Notes: generated from the letters alone by a model not told the origin. A stretch of 64,000 nt of DNA from Cherax quadricarinatus (GCF_038502225.1 NC_091341.1:6599535-6663534); one strand, 5' to 3'; shown: positions 45,906 through 56,929, numbered from the stretch's first letter. Numbers and translations are program-made.

Positions 45906-46263
45906 CATCTCAGTGAAAGGAAGCACAAACCCAAGGTAATCTGAGGAAGAGGTTATAAAACTGACAAGTTGATAAATAGACACTGTGGCCACGCAGAAAC
46001 CTGAGAGCGCTTCTTGGGCACGTAAGAAAACCAGTTACATCACCACCACCGCCACCGATGATACCCTGGTGATGCATCTGTGTCTTTTTCGCCAACTTGT
46101 CTGTATTAAATACCTTTGATCCAATGAAACTCTACCACTGTCAGAGACATAACTAAGTCCAAGAGGATTAATGACAGTCCCGGGGAGAATGCAGGCATCT
46201 TCACCATCGAAATAAAGTATAAGGTGGTAAGACGGCTAGGGATTTGTCCACACACGAATTCTT
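45906..46263. other. no recognisable gene
   Basis: Nothing recognised. Confidence 0.5.
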
Positions 46264-46290
46264 ACACACACACACACACACACACACACT
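46264..46290. repeat. short (CA)n
   Basis: About 13 units beside the inverted duplication. Confidence 0.9.
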
Positions 46291-46300
46291 ACAAAAACAC

Positions 46301-46742
46301 ATGCCCCTTAGCTACAGGACTAGTCTTGCTGCAATCCTTTGCACTTTCTCTAATTTCCTTACTTGCTTGGCTAGGTGTGGGTTCCAAAATGGTGCTGCAT
46401 TCTCCAATATAGGCCTAACGGACACGGTGTACAGGGTCCTGAACGATTCCTTATTGAGATGTCGGAATGCTGTTCTTAGGTTTGCTAGGCTCCCGTATGC
46501 TGCAGCAGTTATTTGACGCACATCAACCAAATAACTGCCGCAGCATACGGGAGCCTAGCAAACCTAAGAACAGCATTCCGACATCTCAATAAGGAATCGT
46601 TCAGGGCCCTGTACACCGTGTCCGTTAGGCCTATATTGGAGAATGCAGCACCATTTTGGAACCCACTCCTAGCCAAGCAAGTAAGGAAATTAGAGAAAGT
46701 GCAAAGGTTTGCAACAAGACTAGTCCCGGAGCTAAGGGGCAT
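46301..46742. repeat. 214-bp inverted duplication of a LINE fragment
   Basis: Arms 46301-46514 and 46529-46742 are inverted copies with few differences around a 14-base centre. Both encode the same LINE thumb region (..ITAAAYGSLANLRTAFRHLN.. and ..ILENAAPFWNP..), the left one on the minus strand. Confidence 0.92.
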
Positions 46743-47092
46743 GTCCTACGAGGAGAGGTTAAGGGAAATCGACCTGATGACACTGGAGGACAGGAGAGAT
46801 AGGGAGGAGATATAGAGATGAGACACAGCGACAAGGGGTCACTGTTGAAAACTGAAGACTCGCATGAATCACAGGGCTGTTAGGAAGTATTTCTTCAGCC
46901 ACAGAGTTGCCAGGAAGTGGAACAGTCTGGGAAGTGATATAGTGGAGGCAAGATCCATACACAGCTTTAAGAAGAGGTATGAAAAAGCTCATGGGGCAGG
47001 AAGAATGACCTAGTAGCGGTCAGTGAAGAGGCGAGGCCAGGAGTTGTAACTCGACCCCTGCAACCACAACTATGTGAGTACAACTAGGTGAT
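46513..47092 (+). mobile_element. CR1/L2-like LINE 3' end
   Basis: The frame at 46513-46815 has SVRPILENAAPFWNPLLAKQ, VRKLEKVQRFATRLVPEL and YEERLREIDLMTLEDRRDRE. After a frameshift it continues HRAVRKYFFSHRVARKWNSL and VEARSIHSFKKRYEKAHGAGRMT. The 3' UTR ends GAGTACAACTAGGTGAT, matching 1741-1899 inverted. Confidence 0.87.
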
Positions 47093-47169
47093 TATACACA
47101 CACACACATACACACGCACGCACGCATATACAACAGACCAAGTGTCTAACCGACTGTGCCCAAGACAAA

Positions 47170-47541
47170 ATGGTAACTAACACACACACAACCTCATGTA
47201 CCAACATGTAAGGGACACTACCAGAGAGAGAGGAGAGGATGAACCAGCAAAACTGGACCTAGTATTCACCTTGAGTAATGCAGATATTGAGAACATCACA
47301 TATGAAAAACCCCTGGGGGCCAGTGATCATGTGGTTTTAAGTTTCGAATACATAGTAGAGTTACAAGTGGAGGGAGAAGCAGGAAGGGCTGGACGAATGA
47401 AGCCAAACTACAAGAAAAGGGACTATGCAAGCATGAAGAACTTCCCGAACGAGGTTCAGTGGGACAGAGAACTGGAAGGGAAGTCAGCAGATGAGATGAT
47501 TACAGAACATAGAGCACAGAGGATGTTTCAAGGCAGAACAT
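47170..47541 (+). pseudogene. CR1/L2-like LINE endonuclease C-terminal piece
   Basis: YQHVRDTTRERGEDEPAKLDLVFT, then PLGASDHVVLSFEY (SDH intact) and a linker MKPNYKKRDYASMKNF. It lies in the same orientation just after another LINE's 3' end, so the elements are head-to-tail. It is cut off where a family-B fragment (47542-47580; AAGAAGCGCTAAGCC) begins. Confidence 0.8.
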
Positions 47542-47860
47542 TATTATAATAATCAAAAAGAAGCGCTAAGCCACAAGGGCTAACAAGGCAGAACAGGACT
47601 GCAGCAGCAAGTAGGAGTCTGAAGATGACTCCATCAAAAACGTTAACATCCAGAAGGTAGTTCTTACAGTAAAAGAAAAGAATTGCGTAATAGCATTGAC
47701 ATGCCATGATATTCTACGTGACAGATTTAGTCACTCTATATACATAGCAAAACAAGCATATTGTAACAAGACAAGTTGAAAGTCTCAAGGAAGTGTGTCG
47801 TTCAGTTGTAATTGAAAGGCAAGACGTTGCAATCAAATATATAGAAGGAAATGTTTGTAT

Positions 47861-48095
47861 TACCCAGTGTGTCGTACGCCGAGTACGTTACCCAGTGTGA
47901 CGTACGCTGAGTACGTTACCCAGTGTGACGTACGCTGAGTATGTTACCCAGTGTATCGTACGCTGAGTATGTTACCCAGAAGGTCGTACGCTGAGTACGT
48001 AACCCAGTGTGACGTACGCTGAGTGCGTTACCCAGTGTGACGTACACTGAGTGCGTTACCCAGTGTGACGTACTCAGCGTACGTCACACTGGGTA
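47861..48095. repeat. 28-bp minisatellite closed by an inverted unit
   Basis: Unit TACCCAGTGTGACGTACGCT plus GAGTACGT, about 7.5 copies. The last unit is followed by its reverse complement: ACCCAGTGTGACGTAC (48058-48073), TCAGC, then GTACGTCACACTGGGT (48079-48094), giving a hairpin of about 16 bp. Confidence 0.9.
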
Positions 48096-48427
48096 GCGTA
48101 CTCAGCCTAACGTACAATTTATTTAGCGTAAATCACACACCCATTGGCAAGTTAGGATGGAGCAAGTTATTTAGGATCCAACTGCTTTGTCAGAACGTCT
48201 AGTTTACATCAACCATTGAGTGAGAGCTTGACCCACCTGGCTGGGTGGCAGACTCTCAGTAACGCTGGTCGTATACATTCATATTAGTCTGTGCAAAATC
48301 ATCTGTTATTAGTAAAGATTGAGGCTTAAGTGTAAAAGTAGTGTAAAAGTCTTTCTGCTGCCACTACATTGCCATTATAAGTAAAAGTATTTCAGTAGGA
48401 ATATTCACGAAATTATCTGTTTAAGAA
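48096..48427. other. no recognisable gene
   Basis: Nothing recognised beyond a partial minisatellite-like CGTACTCAGCCTAACGTAC at 48098-48116. Confidence 0.5.
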
Positions 48428-48550
48428 AGAACTTAGATTGATGCTGGTGCATCTTTTGCAAAGAATTGCAAAATTATAACAGATCGTTTAGCTGCACTTG
48501 GAGCTAGAGGCTGTGACTCTGCTGCTTTTTTGACATATGAACAGGAAAAC

Positions 48551-48675
48551 ATTGCAACAAGGTGACTCACGAAATCGTAATGACACGACTGCAAACAAAC
48601 CAGACCACGGGCGGGGGATAGTACCTGATCGCGGGTTCTATCCCCGCCCGTGGTATGGTTTGATTGCAACAAGGT
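48551..48675. mobile_element. 99-bp foldback element F with 13-bp target duplication
   Basis: ATTGCAACAAGGT is duplicated at 48551-48563 and 48663-48675. The insert (48564-48662) folds: CAAACCAGACCACGGGCGGG against CCCGCCCGTGGTATGGTTTG. The 5' GACTCACGAAATCGTAATGA block matches the start of the 29229 element. Removing the insert rejoins the surrounding reading frame. Confidence 0.88.
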
Positions 48676-48721
48676 CATTCCCTCTCATTGCTAGGAATAA
48701 ATTATATAAAATACCACGATG

Positions 48722-48915
48722 AAAAAATAGATAAATATGCTTTATAATGCGATCCTTTATTGATCACGTTTGGCCCACATAGTGGGCTTTATAAAGTCAT
48801 AAATAGATCTATCTGAGCAGAGAGTACGTGAGTACATGATCAGGTCCACTGTGTGGGCGAAACGTAGTCAATAAAAGATCGCATTATACTGCATTGGTGT
48901 CTATTTTTCACTGCA
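48722..48915. mobile_element. foldback pair of hammerhead-like termini, decayed cores
   Basis: Inverted arms share GCGATC, TTTATTGATCACGTTT and GGCCCACATAGTGGGC (left) and their inverse (right). The minus-strand core reads UUUAUAA..CAAACGU and the plus-strand core AUGAUCA..GAAACGUA, so both lack conserved residues although stem II (CCCAC/GUGGG) is strong. Confidence 0.6.
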
Positions 48916-49539
48916 AATATTAGTGATGTAACTCAACAAACTTCAAAATTCTTGAATGCATGTTACGGTAGAGTTAAATATTTGACTATTACAGAAGCGA
49001 GAATAAAATCATAGTCAGCGAAAATGTGAAGAAATTGTTCTCAACTTCCAAAATTTTGTTCACCGTCACCAAGAGACGAAATCTTTCTGCAAAAACATGA
49101 AACATGCACATGTCCAATCCTGTATCTGGAAAACCTCTCTGAACAATCTTCCTGCATTATGCTCGCTGCATTTCGGATATTACACGGATATTGCTTCTAA
49201 ATGCTTGCTTCCTCTAGTGGTGCCGGATAATGTTGCATTAACACCTTCAGGTACTGTGATATTAGTAAAGTGCTCCTGTGACAGTGAAACATAGTCACGC
49301 ACTAGCAAATGTGATTATGCAAATGCAAAATACTTTGTATAATGTTATGTAATTGTACCATTATTAGTTGGCTGATGTTTCACCAGTGTGGTTCCTGAGG
49401 CAGAGGATGAAGGCTAAGAACTAATCATTTAGAGCCTATGATAACTCCGGTAAAAATAAATATGATGTTACTTGTGATTTTTGCCTTAATACCGACTTTA
49501 GAACTTTGTTTTTTATCCATTGTAATTTTTTTTTAGTGA

Positions 49540-49640
49540 TACAACAAACCACGGTACGGGTGGGGCTCGAACTCACGGCAAGTGAGTTATAAAACTCCAG
49601 GTCAGCGAGCAAGCCACTGGACCAGCTGGCTACAGTAACA
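49540..49640 (-). mobile_element. tRNA-like SINE (type 2)
   Basis: Minus strand: AGCCAGCTGGTCCAGTGGCT, GAGTTCGAGCCCC (B box), CCGTACCGTGGTTTG. It is an inverted partner of the copy at 49748. Confidence 0.75.
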
Positions 49641-49747
49641 TTTATCCAACTACGTATATTTATGTACCATGTGACCACAAATGCAAGTTTTAACAGATGA
49701 ATCTCCGGCCTACGATGTAAAATATAAATATACCTAGTTGGGTGAAT

Positions 49748-49868
49748 CTTATTATAGCCAGCTGACCCAGTAGCTTATGCACTGGCCTGGAGTTTCACGA
49801 CTCACTTGCCGTCAGTTCGAACCCCACCCGTACCGTGGTTTGTTTGCAGTCGAGTTATTACGAGTAAT
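49748..49868 (+). mobile_element. tRNA-like SINE (type 2)
   Basis: AGCCAGCTGACCCAGTAGCT, CAGTTCGAACCCC (B box), CCGTACCGTGGTTTGTTTGC. The 3' body ends near GAGTTATTACGAG, which also begins the foldback F elements in inverted form. Confidence 0.77.
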
Positions 49869-49995
49869 TGTGATATATTTTTAAAACAAATCTTTATTGC
49901 ATTTCCCAAACAAATTCAAGATGGCGGCCAACATCATTATAAGCCTTTCTTAGGATTCTGTCTTACTGAAGATGTACCTCTGTACCTTGAAAACA

Positions 49996-50260
<265 letters not shown>

Positions 50261-50269
50261 GGCTGAATA

Positions 50270-50580
50270 ACTAAAACTTGCGATTTTGTTTTAAATAGCA
50301 ACGCAATACTTGCTGAATAGGACAAGCGAAAATTTGTGTATGCAATAATTTCGCAAAAATCATTCTGAATCTAAAGAATAAAAGGTATTTCATTGTGTTT
50401 GTTTATTATTAAAGTATTGTAAACTAATATAAAATATATTTAGTTGGATTAGGCTAAATTAAATTGCGCTTGTTATAATAAAGTTAGCTAAGTTTTCTAA
50501 GGCACTTTTTGGTACAAAATTATTAATTTTCATGTTAATATAAATGAAAAAAATATTTCTTTAAATGTATAAGAGAAACG
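50270..50580 (-). repeat. dispersed AT-rich repeat D, long copy
   Basis: GGACAAGCGAAAATTTGTGT, CAATAATTTCGCAAAAATCA, TTGCGCTTGTTATAAT and a TATAAGAGAAA end. It is parallel to 51606-51936. The internal AATTTTCGC and GCGAAA blocks are small opposed words. Confidence 0.85.
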
Positions 50581-50581
50581 G

Positions 50582-50830
50582 GCCATAACCCACCAAGACA
50601 GGGCGACCTAATAGAAAAGTGAAAGTTTCTCTTTATAAATTTAGTAATGTATACAGGAGAAGGGGTTACTAGCCCCTTGCTCCCGGCGTTTTAATCGCCT
50701 CTTACTACACGCATGGCTTAAGGATGAAGAATTCTGTTCCACTTCGCCATTGAGAATCATATAAAACATCAGTATATAAATATATAACGCTTCAGGTTCG
50801 AACCTATGAACTCCGACAAGGGAGACGCGA
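50582..50830 (-). mobile_element. short RTE derivative: 5' UTR joined to 3' tail
   Basis: On the minus strand the RTE 5' UTR block (AAGCCATGCGTG, GCCGGGAGCAAGGGGCTAGT, CCTTCTCCTGTATAC) runs through AGAGAAACTTTCACTTTT directly into the RTE 3' terminus (CGCCCTGTCTTGGTGGG). All coding sequence is absent. The same junction occurs at 56722-56925. Confidence 0.75.
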
Positions 50831-50899
50831 CTATGTGTGTGTGTATATATATATATCAATTCGGACTTCGTGGTCGCGTGTGTTACACAGCAGAAGAGT

Positions 50900-51605
50900 A
50901 GTATGCCAGGCATGAGGAGGTCAATGACATCATAAAGAGAAGCCTCGCCACAGCCCGTTGCCCAGCTCAACGGGAACCCCAAGTGCAGAGGTCTGACGGA
51001 AGTCAAAAGCGTCCTGATGGAGCCACTATGCTACCTTGGAAGGATGGAAAGCAGAATGCCTGGGACTACACATGTGCTGCCACATTGGCAGACACCTACT
51101 TGCCATACTCCGTAGTGGAAGGGGGTGGAGCTGCCAGCCACAGGGAGACCCAGAAGACCCGCAAATATGAAGACCTTCCCCCTTGCTATAACTTCATCCC
51201 AATAGGGTCGGAGACCCTTGGAGCATGGGGCAAATGTGCTGTCAAGTTCCTCAAAGAGCTGGGTGAAAAGCTCATCACAGAAACCAAGGACAACAGGGAG
51301 ACCAGCTTCCTCTTTCAGAGACTCAGTTTTGCGATCCAGAGAGGAAATGCCTGCAGCATTCTGGGCACGCGGCCCACCGCCGGGGAACTGGACGAAGTAT
51401 TCGAGATGTAGCTCTGAGTTACCTATGTTGTTTTACTTTCTATTGTATCTTTGTGAATGTTTTGTCAATGTATTTTGTCTTTAAATAAAATATATATTAA
51501 ATATAGAGGGTGGTAGGAGAAAATTCTCAAACAGCTTCAGGGAGAACCTTGAGTTTTCCCTGAAGCAAGTTTATTCTTTTCTCTGAGGATGAGGGTCCCC
51601 AGGCC
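50900..51605 (+). mobile_element. type-Q LINE C-terminus and 3' UTR, copy 2
   Basis: The protein (50905-51411) has RHEEVNDIIKRSLATARCPA, SDGSQKRPDGATMLPWKDGK, AWDYTCAATLADTY, then a region lost in copy 1: ETLGAWGKCAVKFLKELG, TSFLFQRLSFAIQRGNACSI and a TAG after VFEM. RPD...D is intact. One frameshift lies near 51200, otherwise it is open. The 3' UTR (CAAACAGCTTCAGGGAGAAC, GAGGATGAGGGTCCCC) follows. Confidence 0.82.
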
Positions 51606-52046
<441 letters not shown>

Positions 52047-52079
52047 AGGTAAGACACATATGCAACAGTTAGACATCTT

Positions 52080-52126
52080 TATTCCGAAACGTTTCGCCTA
52101 CACAGTAGGCTTCTTCAGTCGAATAC
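52080..52126 (-). ncRNA. hammerhead-like ribozyme core (left arm)
   Basis: Inverted copy of the core at 52355-52401, identical over the core and stems. Confidence 0.55.
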
Positions 52127-52354
52127 AGAAAGTAGGCAGGAGCAGTAGAGATGTGAAGACGATGTAATCAGTCCATCACCCTTAAAGTCGTAGAATTTGA
52201 GGTTGTCAGTCCCTCGGCCTGGAGAAGTTCAGTTCCATAGTCAGGAACTGAACTTCTCCAGGCCGAGGGACTGACAACCTCAAATTCTACGACTTTAAGG
52301 GTGATGGACTGATTACATCGTCTTCACATCTCTACTGCTCCTGCCTACTTTCTG

Positions 52355-52401
52355 TATTCGACTGAAGAAGCCTACTGTGTAGGCGAAACGTTTCGGAATA
52401 A
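52355..52401 (+). ncRNA. hammerhead-like ribozyme core, CUGAAGA type
   Basis: UAUUCGA (52355-52361), CUGAAGA (52362-52368; fits CUGANGA), A, GCCUAC-UGU-GUAGGC stem II (52370-52384), GAAAC (52385-52389), GUU, with predicted cleavage after 52392, then UCGGAAUA. UAUUC/GAAUA and GA/UC pair as stem I with one bulged G. The sole departure from a textbook core is the unpaired A before stem II. ACGU makes stem III self-complementary, implying a dimeric form. Confidence 0.58.
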
Positions 52402-52471
52402 AGATGTCTAACTGTTGCATATGTGTCTTACCTAACAACCTGTCGGTATTGTATACCATTTTGATGTTCAT

Positions 52472-52678
52472 CTTGTCAGACACTGCAACACGTGGCATCT
52501 TGGTACAGAAAACACCTTGGACAAGCTTTTCAAGTGAGAAGGGTTGGATCTGAGAGGGACATGACCTCTCAGTTGCCTCTCACTACTACTACTACTACTA
52601 CTACTACCCTGCACCTCTCCTTCCGACAGTATTTAAGCCTCCACACTGTCGCTTGATCTTCAGATAGTTCCTGACTAT
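52472..52678 (+). other. spacer between direct hammerhead-bearing repeats
   Basis: Contains (CTA)n near 52585-52606 and a TATTTAAG TATA-like word near 52631. With direct repeats on either side it resembles the internal start or leader of an element from which coding sequence has been lost. Confidence 0.4.
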
Positions 52679-52901
52679 GGAACTGAACTTCTCCAGGCCG
52701 AGGGACTGACAACCTCAAATTCTACGACTTTAAGGGTGATGGACTGATTACATCGTCTTCACATCTCTACTGCTCCTGCCTACTTTCTGTATTCGACTGA
52801 AGAAGCCTACTGTGTAGGCGAAACGTTTCGGAATAAAGATGTCTAACTGTTGCATATGTGTCTTACCTAACAACCTGTCGGTATTGTATACCATTTTGAT
52901 G

Positions 52902-52906
<5 letters not shown>
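52679..52906 (+). mobile_element. third hammerhead-bearing terminus, direct repeat of 52244-52471
   Basis: A 228-bp copy offset by 435 bp from the first, apparently identical through CCATTTTGATGTTCAT, where (TA)n begins. Confidence 0.9.
52790..52836 (+). ncRNA. hammerhead-like ribozyme core (third copy)
   Basis: Same core as 52355-52401; CUGAAGA at 52797-52803 and GAAAC at 52820-52824. Confidence 0.57.

Positions 52907-52954
<48 letters not shown>
52907..52954. repeat. (TA)n tract
   Basis: About 24 units between a type-1 and a type-2 hammerhead-like element. Confidence 0.96.
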
Positions 52955-53228
<274 letters not shown>

Positions 53229-53364
53229 TCTATTTTACTAATATTTGAGCGGATTACGTCATTGCCATTAAAAAAAAACACCAACAGAGTCCTTGGCTAT
53301 GAAATATATAGATTTTTACCTTCCGCTAAATATATTACTGGAGAAAAACTTAGCCAAGACCTAA

Positions 53365-53664
53365 GTTCAGCAGCTGTACTGCTTCCACCCAGCTGTTCAG
53401 CAGCTGTACTGCTTCCACCCAGCTGTTCAGCAGCTGTACTGCTTCCACCCAGCTGTTCAGCAGCTGTACTGCTTCCACCCAGCTGTTCAGCAGCTGTACT
53501 GCTTCCACCCAGCTGTTCAGCAGTTGTACTGCTTCCACCCAGCTGTTCAGCAGCTGTACTGCTTCCATCCAGCTGTTCAGCAGCTGTACTGCTTCCACCC
53601 AGCTGTTCAGCAGCTGTACTGCTTCCACCCAGCTGTTCAGCAGCTGTACTGCTTCCACCCAGCT
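53365..53664. repeat. 30-bp minisatellite, 10 copies
   Basis: Unit AGCTGTTCAGCAGCTGTACT plus GCTTCCACCC, almost identical throughout. Both strands stay open (10-residue repeats), with no evidence of translation. The unit contains the palindrome CAGCTG twice. Confidence 0.96.
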
Positions 53665-54029
53665 CCTCTGTATACTAAGAAACACCTGAATATCCATCAG
53701 CAACGTCATCTCTTACACACTGAACTAATATTTTAATATTCCAAAGGGTTCAAAATAATGTTCTTGGGTTTGTTTCAAGTGTCTTCCTGAAGCACAGAAC
53801 CACACGAGTCATAATATTGATGGCCTTAATGACAGTTTGGACACACTCAGGAAACGTCAAATTTACAAAACTTAGGAACCGTACTTACCTTTCTGGGAAG
53901 TCTCCTTCCCCCAGTTAACACAAATGATTGTGTGATCCAAGATCCTTCTCCTACAGAGTTCGACGGACAAGTGAAGTAGCAGTAGCAGCAACACACACAG
54001 CAACAGGTATGCTTGAGCTTCCCCAGCGC
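53665..54029. other. no recognisable gene
   Basis: Nothing recognised. Confidence 0.5.
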
Positions 54030-54350
54030 TCAGGCTTCGGCCTAAAGCTGGGGTGTGGCTCCAAAAGGATCCTGTAGTGCTTGCAGCCTGTGCACCTCCT
54101 GACATCGTCTGCTCCTATGCAGCTGCCTCACCCTTCGAGCCGAGGGTGGGCGGGGTTTGAGGCAGCCCAGGTGCTTAGCTTCTCCCTCCGAGCTCCATGA
54201 GGGCGGGGAATGGAGCTAGGCCTGGGGTCAGCTGGTCCCAGACGATGAGGTGGTACTTGTACCTCCTTCCATGGTAGACACTGGCCTGAGACACTCCCTC
54301 GACAGGGAACCAAGGCCGGGCCACCTCCTGGAAAAGGCCAGGACCGGGCG
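54030..54350 (-). repeat. GC-rich dispersed repeat G, copy 2
   Basis: Inverted relative of 28059-28330: GGTCCCAGACGATGAGG, ACTTGTACCTCCTTCC, GACACTCCCTCGACAGGG, CCAAGGCCGGGCCACC. It carries an extra GC-rich segment (54120-54215) absent from copy 1. Confidence 0.72.
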
Positions 54351-55190
54351 ATTATACCTACGAATCTTCAACAACAGTAACAATTCTCCTCATAGGCCCC
54401 TGAGAATGACTCCACCAACGAGTTAAATGCTATATCCTTAATGATAAATACACTAAACCAGTGATTTTAAAGCAGCTTTATTAAAAAAAAACAGATGACT
54501 GAGTACTATCTACTCTTATTTACGATCGTACGTAATTAAAGAATTCACATCAACCAAAACAATTCACATTAAGAAGCCAAACCAAAACAGATCACTTCTA
54601 TTGTTATATACAGTCTTCATCAGGTTATTACCACACTGATATATGACCACAGCAGGACGCTTCAATCCATAACACGATACCACCATAACTTCCACGAAAG
54701 AGGCAAAACACCAGACCAGCCTAGAGTAGATGCCCCGAGTACCGCACTTGACAGCTGACTCCCAGTCAAACCTATGTTGCTAACTACATTCTTAATCCTT
54801 TGTCACTGAAACACCCCGTGGATACGCAGGAAAGTGTGCATAGAAAGAAACAAAACTTATCTGAGTTCAGTTGCGTAAGTGTGTATGCATTTCCTGCTAT
54901 TATACATACGTATGGGCGTTGGAACACATTATACATAAGTGTATCACTTGCCAATCTTTTTTTGTTGTACATAATTACCCTCTGCGTTAAGCATCATAAT
55001 GGATGGATGACTCATGTTGAGAGACACGGGCTTAGCACCAAACACAACGCATCTGTTACCACGTTCAAAATACTAGAGACAGATAGCTACATGAGTAAGG
55101 AAATTACAGTAGAATGGGATTTTCATTGGCTGGAGAACTACAGCGAGCAGAGTGTACAGGGGCTGGGAGACCCAGGAAGACGGTAGGTAC
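54351..55190. other. no recognisable gene
   Basis: AT-rich. The frame at 54800-55186 has no recognisable domain and runs into the minisatellite. Confidence 0.45.
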
Positions 55191-56166
55191 AGAGGGCAGG
55201 GAACTACAGGAAGTAGGGAGGTACAGAGGCAGGGAGCTACAAGAAGTAGGGAGGTACAGAGGCAGGGAGCTACAGGATGCAGGAAGGTACAGAGGCAGGG
55301 AGCTACAGGAAGCAGGAAGGTACAGAGGCAGGGAGCTACAGGAAGCAGGAAGGTACAGAGGCAGGGAGCTACAGGAAGTAGGGAGGTACAGAGGTAGGGA
55401 GCTACAGGAAGCAGGAAGGTACAGAGGCAGGGAGCTACAGGAAGTAGGGAGGTACATAGGCAGGGAGCTACAGGAAGTAGGGAGATACAGAGGCAGGGAG
55501 CTACAGGATGCAGGAAGGTACAGAGGCAGGGAGCTACAGGAAGCAGGAAGGTACAGAGGCAGGGAGCTACAGGAAGTAGGGAGGTACAGAGGTAGGGAGC
55601 TACAGGAAGCAGGAAGGTACAGAGGCAGGGAGCTACAGGAAGCAGGAAGGTACAGAGGTAGGGAGCTACGGGAAGTAGGGAGGTACAGAGGCAGGGAGCT
55701 ACAGGAAGCAGGAAGGTACAGAGGCAGGGAGCTACAGGAAGTAGGGAGGTACAAAGGCAGGGAGCTACAGGAAGTAGGGAGATACAGAGGCAGGGAGCTA
55801 CAGGAAGCAGGAAGGTACAGAGGCAGGGAGCTACAGGAAGCAGGAAGGTACAGAGGTAGGGAGCTGCAGGAAGTAGGGAGGTACAAAAGCAGGGAGCTAC
55901 AGGAAGTAGGGAGGTACAGAGGGAGGGAGATACAGGAAGCAGGGAGGTACAAAGGCAGGGAGGTACAGGGGCAGGGAGATACAGGAAGTAGGGAGGTACA
56001 GAGGCAGGGAGCTACATAAAGCAGGGAGGTACAAAGGCAGGGAGCTACAGAAAGTAGGGAGGTACAGAGGCAGGGAGCTACAGGAAGTAGGGAGGTACAG
56101 AGGCAGGGAGATACAGGAAGCAGGGAGGTGCATAGGTAGGGAGCTACAGGAAGCAGGGAGGTGCAG
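55191..56166. repeat. 33-bp minisatellite, about 30 copies
   Basis: Unit GGCAGGGAGCTACAGGAAGC plus AGGAAGGTACAGA, with alternating GTAGGGAGG/GCAGGAAGG halves. As 33 is divisible by three, 301 residues (RGRELQEAGRY repeats) stay open on plus and 282 (SLPLYLPASCS) on minus. Variation falls at all codon positions, arguing against coding. It ends in (GGCAG)n at 56180-56215. Confidence 0.95.
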
Positions 56167-56215
56167 CTCGCAGGACAGGGTAGGGTAGGGCAGGGCAGGG
56201 CAGGGCAGGGCTAGC

Positions 56216-56721
56216 CTGCAGTATCTCAGCACTATAAATAAACGCTTGCCGCTACACATTACCGGTGGCCGCTGTCAGCGAGGACGAGTGTAATTACCAG
56301 GAGCTGTGTTCAGCGTAATGAGCTCCAACCATGTTCCATCACTCTGCAAGTCTTCCCCTCCAATTTTATCCATTACAGACGGAGATTATGGTCCTGTGAG
56401 AGGTGGGTAATGGAGCGTTAGTATCCCTGGTCTGCCACCACCCTCAACACTCTTCTAATATACGTATATATAGTGTTATTTTCTCCTCATCGGCTTCCTA
56501 GGGAATGCTCTAATTCTAATTCACGTTATTACATGTTCTCCAGCCACCCCTAAATCAGTGTGATAATTATCCTTTAGTTATTTTATTTTTTTTTTGATGT
56601 ATTTAGTTATATGTTAACACGTTAATGTAAAATGCATATGTAGCATTTAAGGATATATGCAAAGTAAGTTTGACATGTTGCAAAATATGGATGGTAAATT
56701 TTAGAAAGGAAAATTTTTTGG
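56216..56721. other. no recognisable gene
   Basis: Nothing recognised. Confidence 0.5.
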
Positions 56722-56925
56722 ACGTGGAGAAAAACTCTTCCTTCGTAAGCCATGCATGTGTTAAGAGACGACTAAAATGCCGGAAGCAAGTGGCTAGTAA
56801 ACCTTCCTCCTGTACAAATTAGTAAATGCGAAAAGAAGAAAACTTTATGAAACCATTTCTTCTTTTTTCGGATCATCCTGTTTCGGTGGGAGACGGCCGG
56901 TGTGTAAAAAATTAAAAAAAATATA
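56722..56925 (+). mobile_element. short RTE derivative: 5' UTR joined to 3' tail, second copy
   Basis: CCTTCGTAAGCCATGCATGT, GACTAAAATGCCGGAAGCAA, CTTCCTCCTGTAC, then AGAAAACTTTATG and at once TTCGGATCATCCTG, TTTCGGTGGGAGACGG and CCGGTGTGTAAAA. It has the same organisation as 50582-50830. Confidence 0.8.
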
Positions 56926-56929
56926 TATT

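Larger units (their letters stand above)
48428..49330 (+). pseudogene. decayed cysteine-rich arthropod repeat-family gene, invaded by two elements
   Basis: A frame at 49097-49294 reads MKHAHVQSCIWKTSLNN, LHFGYYTDIASKCLLPLVVP and VILVKCSCDSET, then after a stop SRTSKCDYANAKYFV. This resembles, from memory, an arthropod multi-copy family whose members end in a cysteine-rich domain after HxxxxCIWKxxL...PxxFGW. Upstream, 48430-48560 reads LDAGASFAKNCKIITDRLAALGARGCDSAAFLTYEQENIATR and resumes SFPLIARNK after the foldback insertion. Function unknown; stops and frameshifts show that it is not active. Confidence 0.42.

Noticed and set aside
49540..49868. Functional tRNA genes
   Set aside because: B-box words are present but the cloverleaf cannot be completed; the copies are SINE-like and inverted relative to each other.
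53365..53664. CRISPR-like regular array
   Set aside because: Units are contiguous with no unique spacers and the sequence is eukaryotic.
54800..55186. 128-residue plus-strand frame
   Set aside because: No recognisable domain; its 3' end runs into the minisatellite flank.
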